This document shows, piece by piece, positions 18,062-27,098 of a stretch of DNA of 64,000 nt (position 1 is its first letter; the number at the start of each line of letters is the position of its first letter). This stretch comes from SZUA-309 sp965233675 (lineage in GTDB: Bacteria; Pseudomonadota; Gammaproteobacteria; Pseudomonadales; Azotimanducaceae): the NCBI GenBank assembly GCA_965233675.1, contig OZ247498.1:3472001-3536000 (forward strand), given 5' to 3'. The notes under the pieces are model-generated. The model searched no databases. It was not told where the DNA came from and was given only the letters and a program-made list of their open reading frames with translations. The position numbers were made by a program, and so were the translations under genes.

Positions 18062-18664
18062 TTATCCCCGCAGCTTGTTCACCAGCCGCGTCAGCTCGGA
18101 AAGCCGCTCTCTGGGCAGCTGCAACTGCAGCAGGCTCTGTTTGATCTCGGCCTCGACAGGCAGCAGCTCAGACAACCGCCAACCCACGGATCTCGCATCC
18201 TCCAGATCAATCTCCATATCCAGCGCACGGACGCTCGGATGGTCCAGCAGCTGCTCCAGCAACGCCACCAGATCTCCGTGCTCCCTGCCCACCTGCACGG
18301 GGGGTTCTTCGGGCAGGTAGCTGACCCGTGCGATCAGCAGGTGGTCGGCCTGTTCCGTCAGTTCGCGGATTCTGAACTTACGCTCGCCCCGGACGGTGAT
18401 GCCGAGCCGGCCATTGCCGAGCTGATTGAAGTCGACAATGCGTGCCTCGGTGCCGATCTGAAATATGTCCGGACCGGCGGTGCCGGGACGCCAGGTGTCG
18501 CTACCCGAGCGGATCAGCACGACGCCGAACGGCGAGCTTTCCCGCATGCAGCGGCTGACCATGTCCAGGTAGCGCGGCTCGAAAATCTGCAGCGGCAGCG
18601 TGCCGCCCTGAAACAGCACAGTGCCGAGGGGGAACAGGGGTATTTCCGCACTAAAGGGATCCAT
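18062..18664 (-). CDS. LON peptidase N-terminal-like domain protein
   Basis: 200-residue protein consisting of a stand-alone LON substrate-binding domain: I-P-L-F-P-L-G-T-V-L-F at the start and L-Q-I-F-E-P-R-Y, both typical. There is no ATPase or protease domain, so it is not Lon itself; the molecular role of these small homologues is not known. ATG 18664 is chosen because the family motif begins eight residues later; frame extension upstream would run into the uppP region. Confidence 0.9.
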   Translation of the reverse strand: MDPFSAEIPLFPLGTVLFQGGTLPLQIFEPRYLDMVSRCMRESSPFGVVLIRSGSDTWRPGTAGPDIFQIGTEARIVDFNQLGNGRLGITVRGERKFRIRELTEQADHLLIARVSYLPEEPPVQVGREHGDLVALLEQLLDHPSVRALDMEIDLEDARSVGWRLSELLPVEAEIKQSLLQLQLPRERLSELTRLVNKLRG

Positions 18665-18746
18665 CCCGCGCACTTTACACCCTCTTACAGATTCAGGGCC
18701 TGCCCGGCGCACCTTTGTCCGGCGTGAAGTTGCTAGACTGCGGCTC

Positions 18747-19535
18747 GTGGAATGGCTGCATATCATCACCCTGGCTCTCATCCAGGGCATCACGGAATTT
18801 CTCCCCATCTCCAGCTCCGCCCACCTGATCCTGGTGGCGGAGTTCGGCGCCTGGGGTGACCAGGGTCTGTCTTTCGATGTGGCCGTGCACCTGGGCACGC
18901 TGACGGCTGTCTGTCTGTACTTCCGCCAGGATCTGGCCGGTTATCTCGGCAGCAGCCTGAACTTCGCCACGGGCCGCGGCGCCGATGACCGGTTCGAGGA
19001 ACTGCTGAAGGTGTCGATGGCCACCGTGCCCGTGGTGATCGGGGGGCTGCTGTTCAAGGATCAGGTGGAAGGTGACCTGCGCGCCCTCACCACCATCGCC
19101 TGGGCCACCATCGGCTTCGGTCTCCTGCTCGCGGTTGCCGACCGGTTTCGCGGCGAAAAGGTCGACGTGAGCTGGCTCCAGGCCGGGGTCATCGGTCTCG
19201 CTCAGACCCTGGCGCTCATACCGGGCACATCGCGTTCAGGCATCACCATCACCGCCGCGCTCATGCTGGGCCTGAGCCGCACCAGTGCCGCCCGGTTCTC
19301 CTTTCTGCTGTCGATACCCACCATCACCGGCGCCGCCATTCTCACCACCGCAGATCTGATCAGCGAGCCGGAGCCGGCGCGCTGGCTGGACCTGTGCATC
19401 GGCGCCGGCCTTTCGGCCTTGAGCGCCTATTTCTGCATCTCGGCCTTCATCAGCCTGGTGGAAAGAACGGGTATGACGCCCTATGTGATCTACCGGCTCC
19501 TGCTCGGCGCCGCCCTTTTGTACCTCACCACCTGA
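18747..19535 (+). CDS. uppP: Undecaprenyl-diphosphatase UppP (BacA type)
   Basis: Inner-membrane phosphatase recycling undecaprenyl pyrophosphate, the lipid carrier for peptidoglycan. At 262 residues, it has about 8 hydrophobic spans, the motif Q-G-I-T-E-F-L-P-I-S-S-S-A-H near the N-terminus and P-G-T-S-R-S-G in the middle; these two blocks form the active site. The GTG start at 18747 places the first motif at the family position. It diverges from the LON-domain gene and converges on ssb. Confidence 0.95.
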   Translation: MEWLHIITLALIQGITEFLPISSSAHLILVAEFGAWGDQGLSFDVAVHLGTLTAVCLYFRQDLAGYLGSSLNFATGRGADDRFEELLKVSMATVPVVIGGLLFKDQVEGDLRALTTIAWATIGFGLLLAVADRFRGEKVDVSWLQAGVIGLAQTLALIPGTSRSGITITAALMLGLSRTSAARFSFLLSIPTITGAAILTTADLISEPEPARWLDLCIGAGLSALSAYFCISAFISLVERTGMTPYVIYRLLLGAALLYLTT

Positions 19536-19614
19536 AGCCCCCTCACCAGCCGATAGATCTGATCACCAGCCCTGAAACGTCAACGGAGCAGCGAGTGTTA
19601 TCCACTCCGAGCGA

Positions 19615-19654
19615 GCGGCGCAAGGCGCCGCAAAGTTCGCCTCTGGCGAACCTT
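19615..19654. terminator. Two adjacent hairpins between convergent uppP and ssb
   Basis: A 10-bp stem (19632-19641 with 19645-19654, loop TCT) overlaps the ssb stop codon, and a 7-bp GC stem (19615-19621 with 19625-19631, loop AAG) abuts it. The first has a short TTT on the ssb-transcribed strand. Probably a bidirectional transcription end region; the weak T-tracts lower certainty. Confidence 0.5.
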
Positions 19655-20133
19655 CAAAAGGGTATATCGTCGTCGAAGTCGTCGTCGGACAGGGTTGCCG
19701 CATTGCTTTGAGACGGTTGTGGCGGCCCGCTGTACGCCCCGCCATCCTGAGATTCGAAACCGGTGGGTCCGCCGCCGCCCGCACCGCCTCTGGAATCGCC
19801 CCTGCCGTCAAGCATCTGCATGTCTCGCGCCATGACCTCGGTCCGGTAGCGCTTCTGACCATCCTGCTCCCAGCTCGACGTTCTCAGGCTGCCTTCCACA
19901 AAGACCTTGGAGCCTTTCTTCAGGTATTCGCCGGCAATCTCCGCCAGCCGCCCGAAGCAGACGATGTTGTGCCACTCCGTCCGTTCCTGCTGCTCGCCGG
20001 AGGCTTTGTCGCGCCAGGTTTCACTGGTGGCGACGCTGAAGTTGGTGACGGGATTTCCGCCCTGTGAATACCGGGTTTCCGGGTCTCTGCCCAGATTGCC
20101 GATCAGAATGACTTTGTTGATTCCCCGTGCCAT
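19654..20133 (-). CDS. ssb: Single-stranded DNA-binding protein
   Basis: Binds ssDNA in replication, repair and recombination. The OB fold is in residues 1-110 (M-A-R-G-I-N-K-V-I-L-I-G-N-L-G start, W-H-N-I-V-C-F-G core), followed by a Gly/Gln/Ser-rich linker. The C-terminus ends D-D-D-F-D-D-D-I-P-F, the conserved acidic tip that recruits partner proteins. 159 residues. Divergent from uvrA, as in many Gammaproteobacteria. Confidence 0.98.
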   Translation of the reverse strand: MARGINKVILIGNLGRDPETRYSQGGNPVTNFSVATSETWRDKASGEQQERTEWHNIVCFGRLAEIAGEYLKKGSKVFVEGSLRTSSWEQDGQKRYRTEVMARDMQMLDGRGDSRGGAGGGGPTGFESQDGGAYSGPPQPSQSNAATLSDDDFDDDIPF

Positions 20134-20447
20134 GGCGTAGTGTCCTGTCTTTTGATCACAGCGCCCCCAGGGCGCCTTCCGTCCCGCTCGTGCGGGATCT
20201 CAAGGGCGCCAATGTTACTGCATCCGACTGAGGGACGGCAGCGCTTTAGGCGACCGTGACCGCAGGAAAACGCCTTTCTCCAGGCGCAGACAGCACCAGC
20301 TGTCAGTAGAAACCACCCCCCACCTTGCCCCGCGGATACCATCCAGTTATGTTGCCGGGTTTCGCTGCACAATTGCCGGGACGGTCCACAAGAAGGCCAG
20401 GGAGGCAAGCAGGCACAATCGCCTAAAGGCGCAAGGAAGGCACGAGA
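20134..20447. promoter_or_regulatory. ssb-uvrA divergent intergenic region
   Basis: A 314-bp region without a credible gene. It contains a nested hairpin on the ssb side (about 20169-20212: outer GGCGCC pair, inner TCCCGC/GCGGGA), a 6-bp stem GACAGC/GCTGTC (20289-20304) and CGCCT/AGGCG (about 20271-20286). I could not find a canonical E. coli-type LexA box (CTGT-N8-ACAG), nor a convincing -35/-10 pair. Confidence 0.5.
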
Positions 20448-23279
20448 TTGGACACCATTTCCGTCCGGGGCGCCCGCACCCACAACCTGCAGAACGTCAA
20501 CCTGGACATACCCCGGGACAAGCTGATCGTGATCACCGGTCTGTCCGGTTCAGGCAAGTCGTCTCTCGCCTTCGACACCCTCTACGCCGAGGGGCAGCGG
20601 CGCTACGTGGAATCCCTGTCTGCCTATGCCCGGCAGTTTCTCTCCATGATGGAGAAACCGGATGTGGACCATATCGAAGGGCTTTCTCCGGCCATCTCCA
20701 TCGAGCAGAAGTCCACTTCCCATAATCCCCGTTCCACGGTCGGCACCATCACCGAGATCTACGACTATCTGCGACTGCTGTTCGCCCGGGTTGGCGAACC
20801 CTGTTGCCCGCACCACGGCGAGCCTCTGGCCGCGCAGACCGTCAGCCAGATGGTGGACCAGGTGCTGGCTCAGCCGGAAGGCAAGCGGATCATGATCCTG
20901 GCGCCCGTCGTCACGGAACGGAAGGGCGAGCACCTGCACACCTTCTCGGAACTGATGAGCAATGGCTTCATCCGGGCCCGGATCGACGGCATCGTGGTGG
21001 ATCTGGACGAAGCACCGGAGCTGGATAAGAACAAGAAGCACACCATCGAAGCGGTCGTCGACCGACTCCGGATCAAGGAGGACGTGCAGCAGCGGCTGGC
21101 CGAATCCTTCGAAACCGCCATCGAACTCACCGACGGCCTGGCCCGGGTCGCGGACATGGATGCGGCGGATGGCAAAGCGGCCGAGGAGATGATCTTTTCC
21201 GCCCGCTTCGCCTGCCCGGTGTGCGGCTACAGCATTTCCGAGCTCGAACCGCGCATGTTCTCCTTCAACAACCCGGCGGGCGCCTGCCAGGAGTGCGATG
21301 GGCTCGGCATCAAACAGTTCTTCGATCCGGCCCTGGTGGTGGCGGACGAGGATCTGACCCTGGCCGAGGGGGCCATTCGCGGCTGGGACCGCCGCAACGT
21401 CTACTACTTCCACATGCTCACCTCCCTGGCCGAACACTACGGCTTCGACGTGGAATCGCCTTTCAAGGCGCTGAAAAAGAAGCACAGGGACGCCATCCTC
21501 TATGGCAGCGGCAATGCCCGTATCGATTTCAGCTATGTGAACGATCGGGGCGACGTCATCCACCGCCGACACCGGTTCGAGGGCGTGATTCCGAACATGG
21601 AGCGCCGATACCACGAGACGGACTCGAGCATGGTCCGGGAAAACCTGCAGAAGTACCTGCGGGTCAGAGACTGCCCGGATTGCGGGGGCACCCGGCTGAC
21701 GGAAGCCTCCCGGAACGTTTTCATCGACGGTGTGAACCTGCCTTCGATTACCTCGGGCTCGGTGGAAGGGTCTCTCGACTACTTCAAGGGCCTGAAGCTC
21801 ACGGGCCGACGCGGCGAGATCGCCGATAAGATTCAGAAGGAGATCCGCGCGCGCCTGCAGTTTCTGGTGGACGTGGGCCTCAACTACCTCACCCTGGATC
21901 GCAGCGCCGACACCCTGTCCGGCGGAGAAGCCCAGCGGATTCGGCTGGCCAGCCAGATCGGTGCCGGTCTGGTCGGGGTGATGTACATCCTGGACGAGCC
22001 CTCCATCGGTCTGCACCAGCGCGACAACGAGCGCCTGCTGCGCACCCTCACCCACCTTCGGGATCTGGGGAATACGGTGATGGTGGTCGAACACGACGAG
22101 GAAGCCATCCGTACCGCCGATCACATCATCGACATCGGTCCGGGCGCCGGCGTGCACGGCGGTGAGATCGTCGCGGAAGGCGACATCAACAAGATTCTCA
22201 AAAGCCGGAAATCCCTCACCGGGCAGTATCTGTCCGGCAAAAAGCAGATCAGCGTGCCCCAGTCCCGCACGCCCTATGACGCGGAGAAAGTCATCCGCCT
22301 GATCGGCGCCGCCGGCAACAACCTGCAGAGCGTGACCGTGGACATCCCCTGCGGACTGTTCACCTGCATCACCGGTGTGTCCGGCTCAGGGAAGTCCACA
22401 CTGATCAATCAGACGCTGTATCCGGTGAGCGCCACGGCACTGAACAAGGCCAGCACCCTGACGGCGGCCGAGCACGAGACCATCGAGGGTCTGGATCATC
22501 TGGACAAAGTGGTGGACATCGACCAGAGCCCCATCGGTCGAACGCCCCGCTCCAACCCCGCGACATACACCGGCCTGTTCACACCGATCCGCGAACTCTT
22601 CGCCCAGACTCAGGAAGCACGGGCCCGGGGTTACAAGCCCGGCCGCTTCAGCTTCAACGTCAAAGGTGGTCGTTGCGAAGCCTGTCAGGGCGACGGTGTG
22701 ATCAAAGTGGAGATGCACTTCCTGCCGGACATCTATGTGCCCTGCGACGTCTGCAAGGGCAAGCGCTACAACCGCGAAACACTGGAAGTCCGCTACAAAG
22801 GCCGGAACATCCACGAAGTGCTGGATATGACCGTGGAAGATGCCCGGGAATTCTTCGACGCCGTGCCCATGCTGAACCGCAAGCTGCAGACGCTCATGGA
22901 TGTGGGGCTTTCCTACATCCGCCTGGGTCAGTCCGCGACCACCCTGTCCGGTGGCGAAGCGCAGCGGGTGAAGCTATCCCGGGAACTCTCCAAGCGGGAC
23001 ACCGGTCAGACGCTCTACATTCTGGATGAGCCGACTACGGGTCTGCACTTCCACGATATCGCTCAACTGCTGGACGTGCTGCATCGCCTGCGCGATCACG
23101 GCAACACGGTGGTGGTGATCGAGCACAATCTGGATGTGATCAAGACGGCGGACTGGATCATCGACCTGGGACCGGAAGGTGGCTCCGGCGGCGGTCAGAT
23201 CGTCGCGGTGGGCACACCGGAAGAACTGGCGAAGAAGAAAAAGTCACATACCGGAAGGTTTCTGCGGACGCTCCTGTAG
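20448..23279 (+). CDS. uvrA: Excinuclease ABC subunit A
   Basis: Damage-recognition ATPase of nucleotide excision repair, loading UvrB. At 943 residues, it has two ABC ATPase modules: Walker A G-L-S-G-S-G-K-S-S (about 31-39) and G-V-S-G-S-G-K-S-T (about 643-651), each later followed by L-S-G-G-E-A-Q-R. Zinc modules with Cys pairs lie in both halves (C-P-V-C near 255, C-E-A-C near 740). The TTG start at 20448 follows AAGGAAGG and gives the family N-terminus M-D-T-I-S-V-R-G-A-R-T-H-N-L. Confidence 0.98.
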   Translation: MDTISVRGARTHNLQNVNLDIPRDKLIVITGLSGSGKSSLAFDTLYAEGQRRYVESLSAYARQFLSMMEKPDVDHIEGLSPAISIEQKSTSHNPRSTVGTITEIYDYLRLLFARVGEPCCPHHGEPLAAQTVSQMVDQVLAQPEGKRIMILAPVVTERKGEHLHTFSELMSNGFIRARIDGIVVDLDEAPELDKNKKHTIEAVVDRLRIKEDVQQRLAESFETAIELTDGLARVADMDAADGKAAEEMIFSARFACPVCGYSISELEPRMFSFNNPAGACQECDGLGIKQFFDPALVVADEDLTLAEGAIRGWDRRNVYYFHMLTSLAEHYGFDVESPFKALKKKHRDAILYGSGNARIDFSYVNDRGDVIHRRHRFEGVIPNMERRYHETDSSMVRENLQKYLRVRDCPDCGGTRLTEASRNVFIDGVNLPSITSGSVEGSLDYFKGLKLTGRRGEIADKIQKEIRARLQFLVDVGLNYLTLDRSADTLSGGEAQRIRLASQIGAGLVGVMYILDEPSIGLHQRDNERLLRTLTHLRDLGNTVMVVEHDEEAIRTADHIIDIGPGAGVHGGEIVAEGDINKILKSRKSLTGQYLSGKKQISVPQSRTPYDAEKVIRLIGAAGNNLQSVTVDIPCGLFTCITGVSGSGKSTLINQTLYPVSATALNKASTLTAAEHETIEGLDHLDKVVDIDQSPIGRTPRSNPATYTGLFTPIRELFAQTQEARARGYKPGRFSFNVKGGRCEACQGDGVIKVEMHFLPDIYVPCDVCKGKRYNRETLEVRYKGRNIHEVLDMTVEDAREFFDAVPMLNRKLQTLMDVGLSYIRLGQSATTLSGGEAQRVKLSRELSKRDTGQTLYILDEPTTGLHFHDIAQLLDVLHRLRDHGNTVVVIEHNLDVIKTADWIIDLGPEGGSGGGQIVAVGTPEELAKKKKSHTGRFLRTLL

Positions 23280-23302
23280 GCGACGGCCTGCTGGTCTACG
23301 GC

Positions 23303-25000
23303 TCAGATCGTACCGTCCTGAACATTTCTGACAGCGTAGTCCACGGCCCTCGCGGTCAGCGCCATGTAGGTGATCGACGGATTCACGCAGGAAGACGAGG
23401 TCATGGCCGCACCATCCGTGACGAACAGATTAGGCACGTCGTGGGCCTGATTGAATCCGTTCAGCACGGACTCGGCCGGATCACGGCCCATTCGCGCAGT
23501 GCCCATCTCATGAATGGCCGATCCGCCCACCTTTCCCAGATCGAACGTCGTCACCTGGGCGGCCCCCGCCGCCGCCAGCATGGCCTGTGCATCGATCTGA
23601 ATCTGTTCGATGAGCCTTCGCTCGTTTTCCGAGTAGGTGAAATCAAAACTCACCAGCGGCATACCGTAGCGGTCGACCCTGGTTGGATGCAGCGTCATCC
23701 GGTTGTCTGCCTGAGGCAGCACTTCACCAAAGCCACTCAGGCTCATCACCCAGGGACCCGGCTGCCGTAACGACGCCTTGAACTGCGCTCCGAAGCCGGG
23801 TGTCAGCCGCGCCATGGTCTGCCATCCCATCCTGCCGGCGCCGCCCTGGAAGCCGAATCCACGCAGGAATGGCTGCGCCTCATCGTCGTTCAGGTTCTGG
23901 TAGCGGGGTATGTAGATGCCATTTGGTCGAGAGCCCTGTGGATAGAACTCGTCGTAGCCGGAGAACACACCGCGCGCGCCGGCGCCGTAGGTGTGATCCA
24001 TGATGTAGCGGCCCAGAGCATCGCTGCGGTTCCCAAGGCCGTCCGGGAACGACTCACTCCTGGAGTTCAACAGTATCTGTGTGCTGCCAAACGCCGACGC
24101 ACAGAGAAAGACCACCCGCGCCGTCACGGTTCGCCGTTCTTTCGTTTCTGCATCCACCACCTGCACTGCAGAAACCCGCCCGCTTTCCGGATCATAGTCC
24201 AGTCCGGTCACCACCGAGTTCGCCTGCAGGGTCAGGTTGCCGGTTGCCTCCGCCGCCGGCAGCGTTGAAGAAAGGCTCGAGAAATACGCGCCCACCGAGC
24301 AGCCACGGTGACAGGGGCCGCAGTAATGACATACGCCTCTGTCCGAATGCGCCAGCGGCTCAGTCAGCACGGCCACGCGACCAATGGTCATGGTCCGATC
24401 CGGAAAACTGGCTTCGATGCGCGCCCGCATGTGTCGTTCAAGCACGTTCATTTCCATGGGCGCGAGAAATTCGCCATCCGGCAGTTGCGGCAGCCCTTCG
24501 ACCTGGCCGCTCACGCCAATGAACTTCTCCACGTAGCTGTACCAGGGCGCGATGTCTGCATAGCGGATCGGCCAGTCGATGCCGTGCCCGTCTTTCAGAT
24601 TGGCCTCGAAATCCAGGTCGCTCCAGCGGTAGGTCTGCCGGGCCCAGAGCAGCGATCGCCCGCCGACCACATCGGCCCGCATCCACTCGAAAGGCTTTTC
24701 CGGGTTGTAGTCGTAGGGATTCTCGGCGTCGTTGTTCCAGAAATGCCGGGTGGTTTCGTCGAAGGCGTAGCTCGTGCTCTGGATCGGATACGCTTCCCGG
24801 TAAAGATCGCGAAGCGGCAGGCCACGGTACTCGGTCTCCCAGGCAGGCTGGTGCTCGCCGATGTAGCCGGCGCCGTGTTCGAGCGGTTTGCCCCGTTCGA
24901 GCACCAGCGTCTTCAGGCCTTTTTCCGTCAGCTCCTTGGCCGCCCAGCCGCCGCTGATACCGGACCCGACAACGATGGCGTCGAAATCATAGTCGTTCAT
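23303..25000 (-). CDS. GMC-family FAD oxidoreductase (sugar/polyol dehydrogenase type)
   Basis: 565-residue flavoenzyme. The FAD-binding G-S-G-I-S-G-G is at 12-18. A Cys cluster at 224, 227, 230 and 234 (C-x2-C-x2-C-x3-C) lies in the middle, and His497 and Asn540 occupy the GMC catalytic His/Asn positions. Related proteins oxidize gluconate, glucose or glycosides; the substrate here is unknown. ATG 25000 was chosen because it sits in the stop region of the upstream small-subunit gene (TGATATG). There is no signal peptide, so export probably relies on the Tat-exported partner. Confidence 0.85.
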   Translation of the reverse strand: MNDYDFDAIVVGSGISGGWAAKELTEKGLKTLVLERGKPLEHGAGYIGEHQPAWETEYRGLPLRDLYREAYPIQSTSYAFDETTRHFWNNDAENPYDYNPEKPFEWMRADVVGGRSLLWARQTYRWSDLDFEANLKDGHGIDWPIRYADIAPWYSYVEKFIGVSGQVEGLPQLPDGEFLAPMEMNVLERHMRARIEASFPDRTMTIGRVAVLTEPLAHSDRGVCHYCGPCHRGCSVGAYFSSLSSTLPAAEATGNLTLQANSVVTGLDYDPESGRVSAVQVVDAETKERRTVTARVVFLCASAFGSTQILLNSRSESFPDGLGNRSDALGRYIMDHTYGAGARGVFSGYDEFYPQGSRPNGIYIPRYQNLNDDEAQPFLRGFGFQGGAGRMGWQTMARLTPGFGAQFKASLRQPGPWVMSLSGFGEVLPQADNRMTLHPTRVDRYGMPLVSFDFTYSENERRLIEQIQIDAQAMLAAAGAAQVTTFDLGKVGGSAIHEMGTARMGRDPAESVLNGFNQAHDVPNLFVTDGAAMTSSSCVNPSITYMALTARAVDYAVRNVQDGTI

Positions 25001-25001
25001 A

Positions 25002-25607
25002 TCAGCGCACCCACTGCCGACCCGTTTCCTCGAACCGGGCATCGCCATCGTAATGTCCCGGCACCGGCTGATAATCGAGCTCCGTGGTCGCCGCAGCCTG
25101 GGAGGTGTAGTACCCGAGCACGGTCAGCTCCTTCAACTTGAGATAGAAAGGCAGGTTGCCCGCTGCACCCGGGGGCATCGAAGCCAGGTTGGCGAAGCCA
25201 CCTTCGCTCGGCGGCTCCATCTCGGCAAGCACTCTGGCCTGCTGATCCGTATCCAGCTGTCGGAAGGGCATCGACCAGTGTGCCTCGGCAATGGAGTCCA
25301 GCTCTCCGAGCCCGTCGAGAAAGATCTGCTGCTCGGTGGGCGTATACCAGTCGATCACGATCTGATGGATGAATTCGGGCACCTTGGCCGCCAGAGCACC
25401 CGGCGTATCCGTCTCCGGAATGATCAGCTCTGCCAGCAGAGACACCACTTCGAACTGCGCTTCGGACAGGCTGCCGCCGACCGGTGGTGCGGACAGATCG
25501 GACCCGGATTCGAACGCGCGCTGACAGGAGGGGGAGATCGCCACACCGGCCGTGACGCCGATGGCTTTCAGCAGATTGCGACGATTGATCGCTGCAGCGT
25601 TGCTCAT
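25002..25607 (-). CDS. Gluconate 2-dehydrogenase subunit 3-family protein, Tat signal
   Basis: 201-residue small subunit typical of membrane or periplasmic GMC dehydrogenases. The N-terminus has a twin-arginine signal, N-R-R-N-L-L-K-A-I-G near residues 8-17 with a hydrophobic stretch. The mature domain matches the subunit-3 family (L-I-I-P-E-T-D-T-P-G-A). Family members act as chaperone/Tat carrier for the flavin subunit. It overlaps the MFS gene by 4 nt and abuts the GMC gene, so the three form one unit. ATG 25607 puts the RR motif at the right distance from the start. Confidence 0.85.
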   Translation of the reverse strand: MSNAAAINRRNLLKAIGVTAGVAISPSCQRAFESGSDLSAPPVGGSLSEAQFEVVSLLAELIIPETDTPGALAAKVPEFIHQIVIDWYTPTEQQIFLDGLGELDSIAEAHWSMPFRQLDTDQQARVLAEMEPPSEGGFANLASMPPGAAGNLPFYLKLKELTVLGYYTSQAAATTELDYQPVPGHYDGDARFEETGRQWVR

Positions 25608-26953
25608 GAAGCAGCCTCCGAATTCAGGCGCACGGGCTGGTAGCCGCCTTTTCTTCTGTCCAGCCACCATATGATGCCGAATACCGGCAGCAGCACAACG
25701 GGCACGATGGCGACCGCCCTGAAAGACGTCACCGACGCCGCGCGCATCACCTCTTTGAGTTCCTCTCCCGTCATCGCTGCCAGGGCCGCTTCCCCTCCGG
25801 CCGCCTCCAGCTTCACCGCATCAAAGATGCCGCCGATCACCGGCAGCACGAACTGAATGGCCATGCCCGCGGCAAAGCCCATCAGCCCAAGGAAGAAAGC
25901 ACCGCCACGGGGATAACGCTCCGACACAGAAGCCAGCATGGTGGGATACATGTAGCACACGCCAATCCCCCAGACGGTGGCTGCCAGAAACGCGGGCAAT
26001 GGGGAATTCACCACCGAAAGACTGTACAGGCCGATCGCCGCAAACAGGCTGGAGAACCAGAGCAGGCCAACAGGAGAGATCCGCTCGGCAAGCGGTCCGG
26101 CGAAATGGCGCATCACGAACATCAGTGCGCTGACGTATACGAGCAGAATGATGCCCTGCATGCCGACCACATTCGATAGCGCCAGATCGACCCACTGTCC
26201 GGGCGCCAGCTCCGAGGTGGCGGTCATCATCATGCAGAAGAACCAGATCAGAAAACCGGGCGAACGGCCGATCTCCCTGAACATCTCGCCATAGCCAACC
26301 CCCGCGGCCACCCGCTCTGTGACCGGGAACTCGGCGGTCCACACCAGGATTGCCAGTACCACAGCCGGCACGATCAGAATGAGCAGGTTCAGGGCCCAGG
26401 ACATCGACAGGGCGCCCAGAGCGAGCCCGAGCAGACCACCGGCGACGATGCCCGCCGGCCACCAGGCATGCAGAATATTGAGTCGGTGGGTCTTGTCTTC
26501 CGGATAGATCGCCGCCACCAGCGGATTGGTCCCGGCCTCCACCGCACCCCAGCCGAGGCCGGTCAGCAGAAGCCCGCCATAGACGAGCCAGTAGGCGGTC
26601 CAGCTTGCGGTCATGAGCACCGCCGCGATCACCATCATGCTGCCCAGAAGATAGCCGACGGCTGCGAACAGCAGCATGGCCTTCATGCCGACCCGATCCA
26701 GCAGCGCGCTGCCGAACAGCAGCGTGAGCGCGAAGCCGATGAAGGTTGCGCCGATCACTTCGCCCACCATGGAGGCACTGCGCGCCAGATCCAGTATGTC
26801 GAAGATGTCGCCCTGCAGGTCGGCCGCGATATTGGCCCGAACCGCAAAACCAAGACCAATCATGAAGATGGCCAGATTGGACAGAATGAACAGACGCTGC
26901 TTCATGCCGGGTGCGATGGCATCAGCACCTGTCGGCGGATCGATAACGGTCAC
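25604..26953 (-). CDS. Major facilitator superfamily transporter
   Basis: 449-residue MFS permease with about 12 hydrophobic spans and a central cytoplasmic break (about residues 205-220). The L-L-F-G-S-A-L-L-D-R-V-G-M-K loop after TM2 fits the MFS loop 2-3 motif. The substrate is not identifiable, but linkage to the dehydrogenase pair suggests a sugar or its oxidation product. The start is GTG 26953, preceded by a G-rich Shine-Dalgarno-like run; a downstream ATG at 26905 (M-K-Q-R-L-F) is an alternative. Confidence 0.85.
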   Translation of the reverse strand: MTVIDPPTGADAIAPGMKQRLFILSNLAIFMIGLGFAVRANIAADLQGDIFDILDLARSASMVGEVIGATFIGFALTLLFGSALLDRVGMKAMLLFAAVGYLLGSMMVIAAVLMTASWTAYWLVYGGLLLTGLGWGAVEAGTNPLVAAIYPEDKTHRLNILHAWWPAGIVAGGLLGLALGALSMSWALNLLILIVPAVVLAILVWTAEFPVTERVAAGVGYGEMFREIGRSPGFLIWFFCMMMTATSELAPGQWVDLALSNVVGMQGIILLVYVSALMFVMRHFAGPLAERISPVGLLWFSSLFAAIGLYSLSVVNSPLPAFLAATVWGIGVCYMYPTMLASVSERYPRGGAFFLGLMGFAAGMAIQFVLPVIGGIFDAVKLEAAGGEAALAAMTGEELKEVMRAASVTSFRAVAIVPVVLLPVFGIIWWLDRRKGGYQPVRLNSEAAS

Positions 26954-27043
26954 TTAACTGGGCTCCCCCTCCCGGACAGGAGGAGACTACCATCTTTGCG
27001 AGAGCCCATCTTTTGAGAGAAAGGAAATGAGCGACCGGAAATG

Positions 27044-27078
27044 AAAACGCCCGAGGCGGCAGACCGCATCGGGCGTTT
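27044..27078 (-). terminator. Intrinsic terminator after rplQ
   Basis: On the minus strand the stem AACGCCCGA (27070-27078 side) pairs with TCGGGCGTT, with an internal GCGG/CCGC extension, followed by a T-run (27044-27047). It lies 21 nt past the rplQ stop and closes the alpha operon. Confidence 0.85.
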
Positions 27079-27098
27079 ATCAGGCTTTGACCTGGCCT

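Noticed and set aside
20550..22157. 535-codon antisense frame within uvrA
   Set aside because: Same cause as above; UvrA domains occupy the plus strand continuously.
23303..26953. Horizontally acquired island
   Set aside because: There are no flanking repeats, tRNA target, integrase or transposase, and base composition looks like that of neighbours by eye. Treated as an ordinary metabolic operon.
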